DNA from: Metridium senile
Lineage: Eukaryota > Cnidaria > Anthozoa > Actiniaria > Metridiidae
NCBI GenBank assembly: GCA_949775045.1
Contig: OX459097.1
Span: 5,721,685 to 5,785,684 of the forward strand
Direction of reading: 5' to 3'
DNA: 64,000 bases
The first letter of the stretch is position 1, and every line of letters begins with the position of its first letter. The notes under the pieces were generated by a model. The model had not been told where the DNA came from and searched no databases. It saw only the letters and a program-made list of their open reading frames with translations. Of this stretch, positions 53,101-62,726 are shown in pieces. The translations under genes were made by a program, and so were the position numbers.

Positions 53101-55924
53101 TCGCAGAGCAATCAAAGACTACTCGAAGTTTTTCCGGCTTTTGCGGGTGGAAAACTCCATGATGTGGTAGGAACCAAACCGGTCTATTCGTGATATCCAG
53201 GTCTTCTTCAGGAACTTTAACTGCATATCCTTCGTCAATGTAATTGTTAACGGTAGTATAGTACTTCTTTCGAATACTATCATCATTCAAGAGCTTCTTC
53301 TTTAGATGATTCAGTCTGTGCTCGGCGAGTATCTTATTGTTTGGCATGCATGGGGATGAATTTTTCCACGGTATTGCAATCTGATAGTGTCCTTGGATTT
53401 TCTTTATAGATCCTTCCATGGTCTTGAGGGCTTTAGAATCGTTAATGGACATACATGGCTTGTTGCATGTCAAGGGATCTTCAAAGTCGGACTTCCAGAA
53501 CTTCTCTAACTGTAAGGAAAGTTTGGTATCTTCAAATGATGCTTGGTCGTACACGCAATCTTCACCATTGTGAAAGTAGACTTGGGCAGGTTCTTGGTTG
53601 AATACTTTATCTGATGGTCCGAGTACTGTCCATCCAAGTAGAGTGCGTACTCCATATAGTTCTCCTGGATTACCTTTTCTGTCGTCTAAGATGTAGAATG
53701 CTTCCGGTACGTTACAGCCTATCAGTAGTTTTACCTTCCGATCGATGGGCATGCTTTGAGCTCCAATATCCTGTAAATGTGGCCAGCTTTCAATGTCTCT
53801 TTTTGTAGGGATACTGCTTTCTGATACATTTAGAGGTTCGATAGCCCAAACTCTTGGTATGTTGATTGTAGAGGTACCGTCTATAGCTTCGATGATAAGA
53901 GACGTTTCTTTTCCAACTCTTAAGCTATTCTTCTTCTCTTGAGTTGTCAGAGAAAATCTTCTTTCTGTGCTGTCAAGGTCTAAATCTGTTAATAACTGCT
54001 CGTCGCACAAGGAGACATCAGAACCGCTATCTAGCAGGGCGTAGGTCTCGACGTATTTGCCATGCGGGTTCTTTATTCTTACAGGAATTACTTTGAGGAA
54101 AATGTTGCTGCTTGTTGTAGTTTCTTCGTGCGCTCCGGCCCTGATAACGTTACAGTGGGAACTTGTAGACTGTTCCCTTTTCTCTCCTTTGTTACCATCT
54201 CCACTTTCCTTGGTTTCTTTGTCTTTACTTGAATAATCAGCAGCTGATCGATGCATAATGGTTTGATGTTTAGATTTACAATTTTCTACAGTGCAGGCAG
54301 GTGGTTGCGCACATCCAACGGCGAAGTGACCTTTGTAAAAACAATTGAAACAAATATTGTCTCTCCTCAGAATCTTGACTCGGTCGTCGTTTGACATGTC
54401 TTTGAACTTGAAGCATCGTTGAAGGCTGTGACGTCCTTCGCAGGCAGGGCAACTCCACTTTTTCCTTTGTCTTGTTTGACTTTCATCTTGTAGTCCCTTG
54501 TCTTGTTGGCCTTGTGTCATCATAGTTGTGACATTGTAAAGAGGATGCTGAAAAGTAGTTGGTTTCTTTTGAGCGTTTTTCATCTGTCCTTCTCTGTTTC
54601 TTGGTTTAAATGATATGATGTCGCCAAAAACAGGATCATTTGCTTCGTCAGCTTGTTCTTGTACAAAGTCAGATAGGTCTTGTATTCCAGGTTTGATTGA
54701 AACTTCTCTTAATGATCTTGATCTTGAAAGCCATTTAGATTTCAAGTTGTGTGGCAGCCTTTCTGCGATTCGTCTTAAGTTATCTGAACTGTTGATCTCG
54801 TTGAGGTAGCCAATTGCAGTTAGAGTGTTGACGCATGACTTCATTAGCAATGCAAAGTCCAGTAGCCCTGGTCCATCAAATGGCTTTATTGGTTGACCAT
54901 TGGTTAACCTGTTGACGTGTGATACAGCGATGTGATAGGGATCACCAAAACATTTTGAAAGTATCCTTCTTGCTTCTTTATATCCAAGGGATGGGTCTAG
55001 AGTAGCACAACTTTTGATGGCTTCTTTGGCTTTTCCGGAACAATACTGCAATAGGTAAGTTAGTCTTTCGGTATCTGAAGACGCATTTTTCAAAATGTTA
55101 TTGTCAAAGAATCTGACAAATGTCCAGTAGTCAAGTGGATCACCGTTGAACACCATTAATTCCATTTTTGGAAGAGAAAAACCATGCTTGATTGTTGAGG
55201 CAATATGCTGATTACTTTCTTGCTGTTGGCTTATTAACTCTTGTTGAAACTTAAGTAACTGACTTAAATCTCGTGATTCATTGCTCTTTGTCTTTAAGGC
55301 AGGATGGTTGTTCCCATACAGGACTTGTGGATCGTATCTAGTTGACTTAAAGACAGGATAGTCATCTGGTTGAGGTATCTCGTAGTCATAGTCCCTTGGC
55401 TCAAAGATAGGTTTTTCATCTTTCTTGGGAGTTCGTAGTTCATAGCTTTTTGGTATGACTGCAGAATGATCAGCTTTTTCATGTGGTACTTGCGGCTCAT
55501 AAGCTTTTGGTTTAAATGTAGGATGATTATCCTTTGATACTTGAGGAATGTAAGGTTCTGGCGGTGAAGCTTTAACTTCGGCTTTGTTAATCCTTGGTAT
55601 TTGAGAACTGGTCGCTGTTGGAGGATCTTTAACATCATTATCGTCGACTTGCGGAGTGCGTGTCGGAAATCGAATTCCTAACGATGGGGTTCTTGTCTTG
55701 GATACCTTTGTTTCGCGTGTTTTTCCAGGGATCTTGAGTCCATCTGCTAAACGGAAAATATCGTGGCTTGAGAAGGGATTCGCAATACTTTCGACCAAGT
55801 ATGTAGGTAGACTATGTCCTCTCTGCTGCTCTTCGTAGTCTTCATCTTCTTCCCATATTCGTCTCTCCGCTTCAGCTTGATCGATTTCACTTTGCACCTC
55901 AAGTATTTGTCGTTGCTGTTGCAA
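50156..55924 (-). CDS. BEL/Pao gag-pol polyprotein, main open part
   Basis: A 1,922-residue frame. Order: charged coiled-coil start; Pro-rich repeats (P-K-Y-E-x-x-x-P type) 110-210; DUF1759-type capsid region from about 248 (FNGDPLDYWTF); zinc knuckle CFNCFYKGHFAVGC near 525; aspartic protease ALLDSGSDVSL near 632; reverse transcriptase with FYVDDFMKS near 1056; RNase H (FSDAS, WTDSTTVLGY); integrase with HHCC zinc finger (HENIGHSGQ...CMTCKK), catalytic VGVDYFGP and RSDNGTNFVGG near 1693, GGVWERQVRTIK; DUF5641-type C-terminus. No frameshift seen. The frame stays open above the Met at 55924 as far as the TAG at 56015-56017, so this Met is probably internal to gag. Confidence 0.95.
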   Translation of the reverse strand: MQQQRQILEVQSEIDQAEAERRIWEEDEDYEEQQRGHSLPTYLVESIANPFSSHDIFRLADGLKIPGKTRETKVSKTRTPSLGIRFPTRTPQVDDNDVKDPPTATSSQIPRINKAEVKASPPEPYIPQVSKDNHPTFKPKAYEPQVPHEKADHSAVIPKSYELRTPKKDEKPIFEPRDYDYEIPQPDDYPVFKSTRYDPQVLYGNNHPALKTKSNESRDLSQLLKFQQELISQQQESNQHIASTIKHGFSLPKMELMVFNGDPLDYWTFVRFFDNNILKNASSDTERLTYLLQYCSGKAKEAIKSCATLDPSLGYKEARRILSKCFGDPYHIAVSHVNRLTNGQPIKPFDGPGLLDFALLMKSCVNTLTAIGYLNEINSSDNLRRIAERLPHNLKSKWLSRSRSLREVSIKPGIQDLSDFVQEQADEANDPVFGDIISFKPRNREGQMKNAQKKPTTFQHPLYNVTTMMTQGQQDKGLQDESQTRQRKKWSCPACEGRHSLQRCFKFKDMSNDDRVKILRRDNICFNCFYKGHFAVGCAQPPACTVENCKSKHQTIMHRSAADYSSKDKETKESGDGNKGEKREQSTSSHCNVIRAGAHEETTTSSNIFLKVIPVRIKNPHGKYVETYALLDSGSDVSLCDEQLLTDLDLDSTERRFSLTTQEKKNSLRVGKETSLIIEAIDGTSTINIPRVWAIEPLNVSESSIPTKRDIESWPHLQDIGAQSMPIDRKVKLLIGCNVPEAFYILDDRKGNPGELYGVRTLLGWTVLGPSDKVFNQEPAQVYFHNGEDCVYDQASFEDTKLSLQLEKFWKSDFEDPLTCNKPCMSINDSKALKTMEGSIKKIQGHYQIAIPWKNSSPCMPNNKILAEHRLNHLKKKLLNDDSIRKKYYTTVNNYIDEGYAVKVPEEDLDITNRPVWFLPHHGVFHPQKPEKLRVVFDCSAKYRGTSLNDQLYQGPDLTNNLCGVLTRFRQHPVALAADIEAMYHQVLVEPKDQDALRFLWWPKDDLSQEAVEFKMRVHLFGATSSASCASYALRRTAEDNKHEYNDDVINSALRNFYVDDFMKSVKTEEDANHMVKDMTSLMSKGGFRLTKWSSNKRNVLQNIQESERSKSLVELDLDLEDLPSQRTLGLLWDIESIPLLVIGFSFNVVLNVKLSLLVSSSIYDPLGFIAPVVLPAKKLLQDLTRRKLSWDEEIEEEEAQLWKHWLEDIPNLANISIERSIIPEYFGDLQLVQLHHFSDASEISYGAVTYSRIIDVNNNIHCAFLFGKGRLAPIKTISIPRLELAAAVLSVKFDKMLREEMDIPIHESIFWTDSTTVLGYIMNTSSRFHTFVANRLAVIHDASQPSQWRYIPTALNPADSVTRGLSANELKSQSNQWLNGPAFLRENENDWPSSQYQPVDEKTLETKKVQHSFLISNVKQEFGLDKIINYHSSWYRLKKSVAWIIRFIKSLKHKEKVTKGRLTPSEIALAETKILKHVQRQTFRETLELLEVPESERVKSKGTQRRIMGPLHKLNPVVDNNGMLRVGGRLARAPLDFDAKHPLVLPGNHHVTLLIVRECHENIGHSGQNFLLSIVREKYWIVKGKSTVHKVIQACMTCKKRDAKHGSQLMADLPEDRLTPDKPPFTYVGVDYFGPLYVRQGRGQVKRYGCVFTCLTIRAIHVEIAHSLDTSSFINALRRFISRRGTPELIRSDNGTNFVGGERELKEALQDWNQQKINDYLCQKGISWKFNPPLSSHMGGVWERQVRTIKRILKVLLKEQLVNDEALATLMAEVESIVNSRPITPLSNDPNDLEPLTPNHLLLLRRTPQCLPPGTFDKNDLLPRRRWRQIQYLADIFWKRWSKEYLPLLQARHKWNQPDRNFATDDLVLLVNANLPRNQWQLGRITRVYPDVKGFVRSVEVKTKDSRLTRPITKLCLLEGQ

Positions 55925-56014
55925 TAGAAGTTGTTGTTTCTCTATCTCTTGAAGTGACTTGAGTCTATTTGCTTTTAACTCTGCTGTAGTGCATTTGGCT
56001 TTAAGTTCTTTAAT

Positions 56015-56275
56015 CTAAGAGTTAACTTCTGTACTGGTTTGAGCGGGAACTTGACTTTGCATTTGATCGATATTATCCAACCATTTTCTGTAGTATTCAT
56101 CAAATTCAAGTTTTCCTTGGGTTTGCTTTTCGTAAAGTTGTATAGCGGTTTGTATCTCAGAATCGTCGTCTAAATTCTCGATTAAGTCTTTATTCGTGTC
56201 CACGAATCTTCGATAAGCTTCATCAATTTGATTCTTGATCGGCTTCACGTTGTTTACATTGTTGTAATACACCAT
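56015..56275 (-). CDS. BEL/Pao gag N-terminus, ended by an in-frame TAG
   Basis: An 86-residue acidic helical segment (YYNNVNNVKPIKNQIDEAYR...) in the same frame as the main polyprotein. It is separated from it only by TAG (56015-56017) and about 30 further in-frame codons (IKELKAKCTTAELKANRLKS). Other BEL gags open with a similar segment. The TAG is either a recent inactivating change or a readthrough codon; no pseudoknot or readthrough context was evident by eye. Confidence 0.75.
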   Translation of the reverse strand: MVYYNNVNNVKPIKNQIDEAYRRFVDTNKDLIENLDDDSEIQTAIQLYEKQTQGKLEFDEYYRKWLDNIDQMQSQVPAQTSTEVNS

Positions 56276-56436
56276 AAGTTGCTCTATTTGGCTCTATTTC
56301 ATATGCTGCTTGTTTTAGGAGTGTGTTCGCCTCTTTTTTCTCTTAGTACGCCGGACTTGCGTACTTGTTTGCGTCCTATCGCCATTAGCCGTTCAGTAAT
56401 GCATATCACCGATCATTGCTTGAAATGAACGTTGAG

Positions 56437-57135
56437 TTTTGTATAGTAACAGTACTGCCTCACTATGTACGAACGTACGAACGTACTAAGACTATACAGC
56501 AATAGTAACAGTACTGCCTTACATACGAACGTACTAACGTACTAAGACTGATATAGCAATAGTAACAGTACTGCTTACTATGTACGAACGTACTAACGTA
56601 CTAAGACTATATAGAAATAGCATTACAGTACTGCCTTCCTATGTACGAACGTACTAACGTACTAAGACTATATAGCAATAGTATTACAGTACTGCCTTAC
56701 TATGTACTAACGTACTAACGTACTAAGACTATATAGCAATAGTAACAGTGCTGCTTACTATGTACGAACGTACGAACGTACTAAGACTATATAGCAATAG
56801 TAACAGTACTGCCTTACTATGTACGAACGTACTAACGTACTAAGACTATATAGCAATAGTATTACAGTACTGCCTTCCTATGTACGAACGTACTAACGTA
56901 CTAAGACTATATAGCAATAGTAACAGTGCTGCTTACTATGTACGAACGTACTAACGTACTAAGACTATATAGCAATAGTAACAGTGCTGCCTTACTATGT
57001 ACGAACGTACTAACGTACTAAGACTATATAGCAATAGTAACAGTGCTGCCTTACTATGTACGAACGTACTAACGTACTAAGACTATATAGAAATAGTATT
57101 ACAGTACTGCCTTTCTATGTACGAACGTACTAACT
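56437..57135. repeat. Tandem array, about 12 copies of 57-60 bp
   Basis: The unit is TACTATGTACGAACGTACTA + ACGTACTAAGACTATATAGC + AATAGTAACAGTACTGCCT with small indels. It is rich in the self-complementary GTACGAACGTAC and ACGTAC. A degraded continuation runs to about 57350. It lies between the BEL 5' LTR and gag. Confidence 0.9.
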
Positions 57136-57466
57136 TGTGAATACTAGTTATGTACAACACTATAAGGACTCTCTTACTGTGTGTACGACGTACTGCCTTA
57201 CGTACTGCCTTACGTAGTACGGAACGTACGAACGTATACTAACTTGTGAATACTAGCTTTGTACAACACTACAAGGATTGTCTTAATGTGTGTCCACGTT
57301 CGAACGTACTTGCTAACGTACTTACTAATACCCTAGAAACATAGTACGTTAGGCAGAGGGATTTTAATATATACCATAATTAGCCAGTGTGTAGCTAGTA
57401 GACTGCACCAAAAAAACAAAAATTATCTATGTGTTTATGTTCGTGAATTCAAAGTCTCTTTCGCAT

Positions 57467-57680
57467 TTGTATACAGTCGACTCTCTCCTAACGACCACTC
57501 TCGTAAGCGACCATCTCCCGTAAGCGACCACTCTTTCAATTTCCCGTTTTGTTTCCCATATAAACTCTGTAAAAGAAAGTCTCTCGTAAGCGACCACTCT
57601 CGTAAGCGACCGCCACCACGTTTAGGGTTCATGGTATTATCAGGTATATTCAGTGATAAATCTCGAATAATAACCGAATA
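57467..57680. mobile_element. Pogo/Tigger-like fragment
   Basis: TACAGTCGACTCTCTCCTAA followed by repeated GTAAGCGACCACTCTC-type motifs, the usual 5' end structure of pogo-like elements. No matching far end was found, so it is probably truncated. Confidence 0.5.
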
Positions 57681-57721
57681 TAGAGTCGCGACAAGTGACA
57701 AATAGTATTAAAATTGTGGTG

Positions 57722-58122
57722 TCATAGACCACTTTCATAAATGGCCGCCTCTAATTACCATAATTTTTAAAATTGATGTTTTAAGAAAAAGAAAGCTATC
57801 ATAGATAGACATTCATCATAACAATAACTTGTGAAAGTTTGTGAAAAAATCAATTAAATTTGCAAGAAGCCATAAGAGTTTGAAAAATCAGAAAAACACC
57901 AAAACGAGGCATCAAAGGCCTCGGCAGAAAATTACATACAAATCTGTACATTTTTCATTGAGCATAACTTCTTTGGTATTTTAGCCAGAGCAACAAAACC
58001 TTCCAAACATGCCTATTTCAGGTGGTTGTTTCATAGTACAGTGCTAAAATATTAAAATATCTGTTTACTTGAAAAATCATTTTCCGATACATATTATGGT
58101 ATTTATGAAAGTGGTTTATATG
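57722..58122. mobile_element. Probable MITE, ACCACTTTCATAAAT inverted ends
   Basis: ATAGACCACTTTCATAAATG at the left and TATTTATGAAAGTGGTTTATA at the right are inverted over about 17 bp. Interior AT-rich, no ORF. Confidence 0.5.
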
Positions 58123-58280
58123 CTAAAGCAAGGCAAGCACCATGCAGACGAATTTTGGATAATTGTGTTATTTTCGTTCAACCGGCGGACGAAAGTTAAT
58201 TTGGCATTTAAAATTTCTTAAGCAGTCATCAATTACAATATTTTTTGTTACAAATTAAACTTCTTTGTCTATGCAAATAC

Positions 58281-58400
58281 ATCTGGGGCCGGTTGCATGT
58301 ACGAAGGGTGGATACAGTTATCCGCGGATAAAATCAGTACTGAAGTTATCCACTGCATATGCTTTTATAAATTTTATCCCCTGGATAAATTACATAATTC
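58281..58400. mobile_element. Partial MITE, GGGGCCGGTTGCATG end
   Basis: GGGGCCGGTTGCATGTACGA is followed by a GTGGATACAGTTATCC / TTATCCCCTGGATAA inverted pair. The outer second end was not found. Confidence 0.4.
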
Positions 58401-58829
58401 TAAATGTTATAATTCTAATCTTTGATTTTATCAGAAGGAATTTAAAATATAGTACTGTAATTTCATTATTTATGATTCATTAAAATATGATAATGTCAAC
58501 TTTTAATAACGGTAAATGCATTGCTTGCGATCAATAATAAGTGGTTGTTTAAAGTCAGAGCTACGGGATACGTGAGTCTTACGTGCACGTGCATCATGAC
58601 AACCCGCTGACTATGTTTATCATATCGGCACCGGAAGAATGAGTTAGCATGCGGGTATGAATGTTTTCGGCATGAGGAGTGATTGGCCCACCAACAAGAA
58701 ACACCTAAGTTTTAACTGCTTTAGTAAGCATATGACAGACAACCATTGATTTTAATATGCTATAAAACTCTTGAAATAGTTAGATTGATTTTGATTTTGA
58801 ACAATGATCTTTATTTAGAGATCGAACAT

Positions 58830-59010
58830 GGGGACTGCATGCGGTGTTACGGTACATGGATTAAATGCCTTTTGTGCGATGTTTGCTTTTCCAAAGCTGC
58901 TGTGTTCAGTGAATTCCAATGCTTGCATTGTTATTTGAAAAAAGCCAGCAAGCGAGACACTTTTTAATAATAAATCAATAATGCGGTGATGTAGATGTTT
59001 TCTTATTGAC
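58830..59010. repeat. Diverged copy of the GPCR2 3' flank
   Basis: ATTAAATGCCTTTTGTGCGA and TGTTTGCTTTTCCAAAGCTG parallel 38205-38300. It could be a dispersed repeat or the remnant of a duplicated receptor locus. The 73-codon frame here is not considered a gene. The rest of 59011-59630 shows no gene. Confidence 0.45.
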
Positions 59011-60143
59011 ACTAATTTAAAATAGAAAAAGCATGAGATTAAAGAATTAAACTGATCGGCGAAGTAATTTGGATGTGTTTTGTTATCTCATTGAATGAGC
59101 TGAGACCAATGTTACCTGGAATGTTCGTCCTCAGATTTGGCACGACAGCAATTATATGATAAAATAATCCTATTCAAGCGAAGCTCCGGTTCTTTGTTGG
59201 AACTTACAAAATACATTTTGTTACGATAGCCATATCACGCTGCTCAGCATGCCACGGTTCCCTTCCCAAGCTTGTTGGGGAGGGAACTGGAGAACGGAAC
59301 ATAAAGAGTCTACGTAAGAGGGTGAGCTTGCGGCCGTGAGTTATGAAACGTGAAGGTCCTAACCTCTACCATTTGTCTCAACCCCTGACGATTAGCTTAT
59401 GGTAGGACTATCGACTTATCTACCCTACGGTTTCCCTTCCCTTCCTATGTTTATACATCCCCTCCCTCCATCGAGGCAGTCACGTATTTCCACAAGAACT
59501 CGAGTTCACTTTGCGCCTTCTTCTATACATATCTTTGTTTATAATTGCTGTTATTTTCACATTATTTTTACATTTCATTTCCACATTTCCACATTTCCAC
59601 ATTTCATTTCTTTTATTAATTCCCTAATTTATTAATAAAATGATGAGCAAGAAAATACAAGAAAATCGAAGGAAACAATTACTTACACACGTTGAGTCTT
59701 CAATGCTTAACTAAAACTGACGAAATTTACATATAGAACTAGTGCAAGACTGTAAGAGAACAATAGACGAAATACACTAGGGACCGAATCTAATGAAAAC
59801 TTGAAATACGTTATAACGAAGAATGATAAACAAAAATAAATTGAACAATAAAATGATATTGACCGCAACAGAGATGACATAAGGGATGATCACGCAGTTT
59901 AGTTTTGTTCTGAAGACACTGAAGAAGGTTATTACATTTTGACAATGTATTACATTTTGCGTTGAAAAAGTTATTACATATTGTGTCAAAATATATTACA
60001 TTTTGTGTTAATAAAGTTATTACATTTTGTGTCAGTTTGTATTACATTTTGCGTCGTTATTACATTTTGTGTCAATTTGTATTACATTCTGTGTCAGTCT
60101 TACATTTTGTGCGAGTTATTACATTTTGTGGCGTAACAGGACC

Positions 60144-61215
60144 CCTTTGACAAAAGTGTTTCTTTACACTGATGGGTCATCCTGTTAAAACATTCGTTTA
60201 TTATTATTATTATTTCAATCCCACCGCACTCGGCAATTTCCTTGCTTTTTTTGTGGTTACTCCGTTATACGGAGTACCACTTTGTCATCACGCTGTGTAA
60301 GTCCGTCTGTAACAATAGAATGTGACGTCACGATAGATGACGTCTCTGCCCCAAGGCCTAGGTCGGTACGCGCAAATAAAGGTACTTTTATGTACTTTTA
60401 GTCGTTATTTCTTTTAAAAACTTAATCGATTAAGGAGATCCTATTTCAAGTTTCATCTGCCGGATAATTGGAGGGCAAAATTCTTTTTTTTTATAAAGAC
60501 GAGGATATCTTGGCCGGAATGATCCGCCGTTAGCGAAGTCCTTTCACAGAAGATGTGCCACGCCAGCAGAATTGCATTCGCTTCGGTATATTATCTAGCA
60601 CTTCCAAACAGAAATCTTGACTTTATATTGATTAATGTGCTATTTTTGTTTTTTCATAATGTCAGAGAACGTGACTTCCTTCACGAAGCCTACAAAGCGA
60701 ACACCGTCAACACGACATAAAAACATTCAGATCGGCCTGTCTGAAAACCACTCTCAACAGCCCAAAGCGCCTCAAAAATTACACAAATTGCTTAAATAAC
60801 TATCTATCTTTCTTGTTCTGACGTTGAATTTTCAAGAACAACTTCAAGTTTTCGAAGCATTCAAGTTTTCGAACTCTACATCCATTATCGCATACTCAAA
60901 TCTTCGTAGCGGCACTTTGGGGGGAGGGGACGGGATGAAATGTCAACACTTTGTAACACAGGCATCCCGGTACATAGAAATATATGTCGAACAGGTTCAT
61001 ACAGCCCAAAATCCATCTTTATTTTCGTGACGTTTATTTCTCAAAAGGTTAATCTTGATAATAATGTTTCTGAGATTTAGTTTTCATTTTCTCAATAAAA
61101 ACATTATGAAATTTGGGATAAGGACATTTCTCATTAAAATAACCTAAAATTAGTCATAAATGATTTACGTGCATATGTTTATTTTTGTGCACATTTTAAA
61201 CATTTTGTAAACATT
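60144..61215. other. Gene-free stretch with a CRE-like site and a short hairpin
   Basis: GTGGTTACTCCGTTATACGGAGTACCAC (60253-60280) forms a hairpin, and a TGACGTCA palindrome lies at about 60322. No gene recognised. Confidence 0.4.
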
Positions 61216-61386
61216 AATCAACCAATTTAGTTCCTCCTCACCCTCGGGACTTTCCAAAGTAGCCGGGTTGGCCGCAGAAAAGAAGTATAGAATAGGTATA
61301 TAGGAATAGATTTGGAGCTTTTTATTCTGACCGCCTAATAGAGGGTGACCACTTAATGGGTGACCGCTTAATAGAGGTACCACTGT
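61216..61386. mobile_element. Truncated pogo/Tigger-like MITE
   Basis: The right end CTTAATAGAGGTACCACTGTA and interior (GGACTTTCCAAAGTAGCCGG, AATAGAGGGTGACCACTTAA) match the element at 43037-43213 in reverse. The other terminus is lost. Confidence 0.65.
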
Positions 61387-61422
61387 ATATGTATTGTGTA
61401 TGATCTATGTATGATACATTAT

Positions 61423-61563
61423 AAATAGCTGTTATTACAGTTATATGCAAATGATTTCACACAATGGATTCAAATTGAGGCTTTCCTATTGTTTTCGCCC
61501 GAAAGCCTCCACTTCAACCCATTGTTCAAAATCATTTGCATATAACTGTAATAACAGCTATTT
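61423..61563. mobile_element. Palindromic MITE with 35-bp near-perfect ends
   Basis: AAATAGCTGTTATTACAGTT continues through ATATGCAAATGATTT and recurs inverted as AAATCATTTGCATATAACTG to GCTATTT. A second inner pair (GAGGCTTTC / GAAAGCCTC) closes the hairpin. Confidence 0.8.
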
Positions 61564-62074
61564 CAATCCCTCAGAATCCCTTCTGTTCAGTAGCCCGAGT
61601 AATCGCTCACAGAGCGTCTAGTTTCCATTTAATCTAATTTTAAAGTACGTCTATAATTATTTTTCTATTTATTTTAACTTCTACTCTAAATTCAAAAGCC
61701 ACTCGAATAGCATTGCAGCATTTCACTGCAGAAACTTATAGTATCATCATTTCTAACACTTAACTTAACTAAACAAGTGAGAGTAACCACATGAGCTCCT
61801 TGAGCTCCTTTAATTTTAATATAGGAAGCCTCCAGAATAAACGAGACAATCTAATAGCGCTTTTAGCGGCAGACAATGTCAAAATGACTTGTAAAATAAA
61901 AAAAATAGATTTAAAAAAATCAAACAAATTTCGCATAAAATAGCTCATCTTTATCATCGTTATTGAATAGACCGCTTTCAGTGTCAAGTACAGCTGATTA
62001 GTTTGAGGTAAGGTTCAGATGTTTCTCTGCTTCAGGTTTTGCCGTATCAACTCAAGTAACGTCTTGTGTCTATA

Positions 62075-62180
62075 AATAGAGTAGTACCACAGGGTATATT
62101 TTTAGCACCCCTCTAATTTTCAGTTATGACAAATGATATAAGAATGATTAACATCTCTAAATTAAGTTTTATTAGTAAGT
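62075..62180 (+). pseudogene. LINE reverse-transcriptase fragment
   Basis: The frame reads VVPQGIFLAPL, a stop, then FSVMTNDIRMINI, a decayed form of the GVPQGS..GPLLF..YINDI motif. Inactive. Confidence 0.55.
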
Positions 62181-62263
62181 GAATTTGCCATAGTTTGTTC
62201 TGAAGCTCGGACTGTGGAAGGTCTGCGAGTTTAGGCGAGTTTAATCTATAATCTATATCAAAA

Positions 62264-62430
62264 CCCGATATTGTTTTGATATTTTGTTACTAATATGGGC
62301 AATATGACTTCTCCATTCTCCCGATATTGTTTTGATATTTTGTTACTAATATGGGCAATATGACTTCTCCATTGTAGGTGTTCATTGATGTACACACCTA
62401 GATATTTAATACATTTTTGTTGAGTAATAT
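62264..62430 (-). pseudogene. LINE reverse-transcriptase fragment with a 55-bp tandem duplication
   Basis: The minus strand reads KCIKYLGVYINEHLQWRSHI then AHISNKISKQY, the motif after the RT palm in CR1/L2-type LINEs. The block CCGATATTGTTTTGATATTT...TTCTCCATT is duplicated head to tail (62264-62318 and 62319-62373). It lies on the opposite strand to the fragment at 62075. Confidence 0.65.
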
Positions 62431-62692
62431 TGGGGATATGAATTTAAGTATATTTTCTTTGACGAGCTGATGTGATTATCATTTCAAAAACACAATGGCG
62501 CGATCAGTTTTGGTCACATGCAGATACTTGAAACCAGGGAATGGTATTCCAAGCGGACTTGAACTGAAATTTTCAAGTCCGAGTGCTTGAAAGTTTCATT
62601 TCAAGTCCTGAATCACAAATAAATGTACTCATCATATAGCTTTATACAAAAGAATTAGGTTTTCTCTGACTAAATTTGATGATATTTAATAA

Positions 62693-62726
62693 GACGTTTC
62701 GGCTTAGTCTTTAGCCTTCATCACTT
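62693..62726 (-). ncRNA. Hammerhead-like core (degenerate)
   Basis: The minus strand reads GTGATGA-AGGCT...AGCC-GAAACGTC, with a 4-bp stem II and the GAAACGTC end seen in the tRNA-array motif. The first core C is G and stem I is weak, so it is probably inactive. Confidence 0.25.

Larger units (their letters stand above)
49665..59870 (-). mobile_element. BEL/Pao LTR retrotransposon
   Basis: The downstream LTR (in element sense) is 49665-50012 (348 bp, TG...CA). The upstream LTR is reduced to 59631-59870, having lost about 108 bp on its inner side. GAGAT flanks both ends (49660-49664 and 59871-59875). The empty site is preserved in the other arm of the host TIR element (45490-45540), which confirms the insertion. 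The coding region 56275-50156 lies at one end. The 3.3 kb between the LTR and gag start holds a tandem array and MITEs not expected in a leader, so the 5' part is rearranged. Confidence 0.9.
45290..60138. mobile_element. TIR element (TGTTACG...CGTAACA) carrying nested retroelements
   Basis: Left arm 45290-45541; right arm 49630-49664 joined to 59871-60138 after removing the BEL insertion. GGACC directly flanks both ends (45285-45289 and 60139-60143), a 5-bp target duplication. Arms are about 250 bp and contain short iterated TTACATTTTGTGTCA-like units. Without its two nested retroelements the element would be about 1.4 kb. Ends of TGT...ACA type with 4-5-bp duplications recall Ginger transposons, but no transposase is visible, so the superfamily is uncertain. 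Confidence 0.7.

Noticed and set aside
45290..60138. Polinton/Maverick (15 kb with long TIRs)
   Set aside because: Size fits, but the interior consists of a LINE and a BEL retroelement; no DNA polymerase B, protein-primed genes or capsid genes are present, and the duplication is 5 bp rather than 6.
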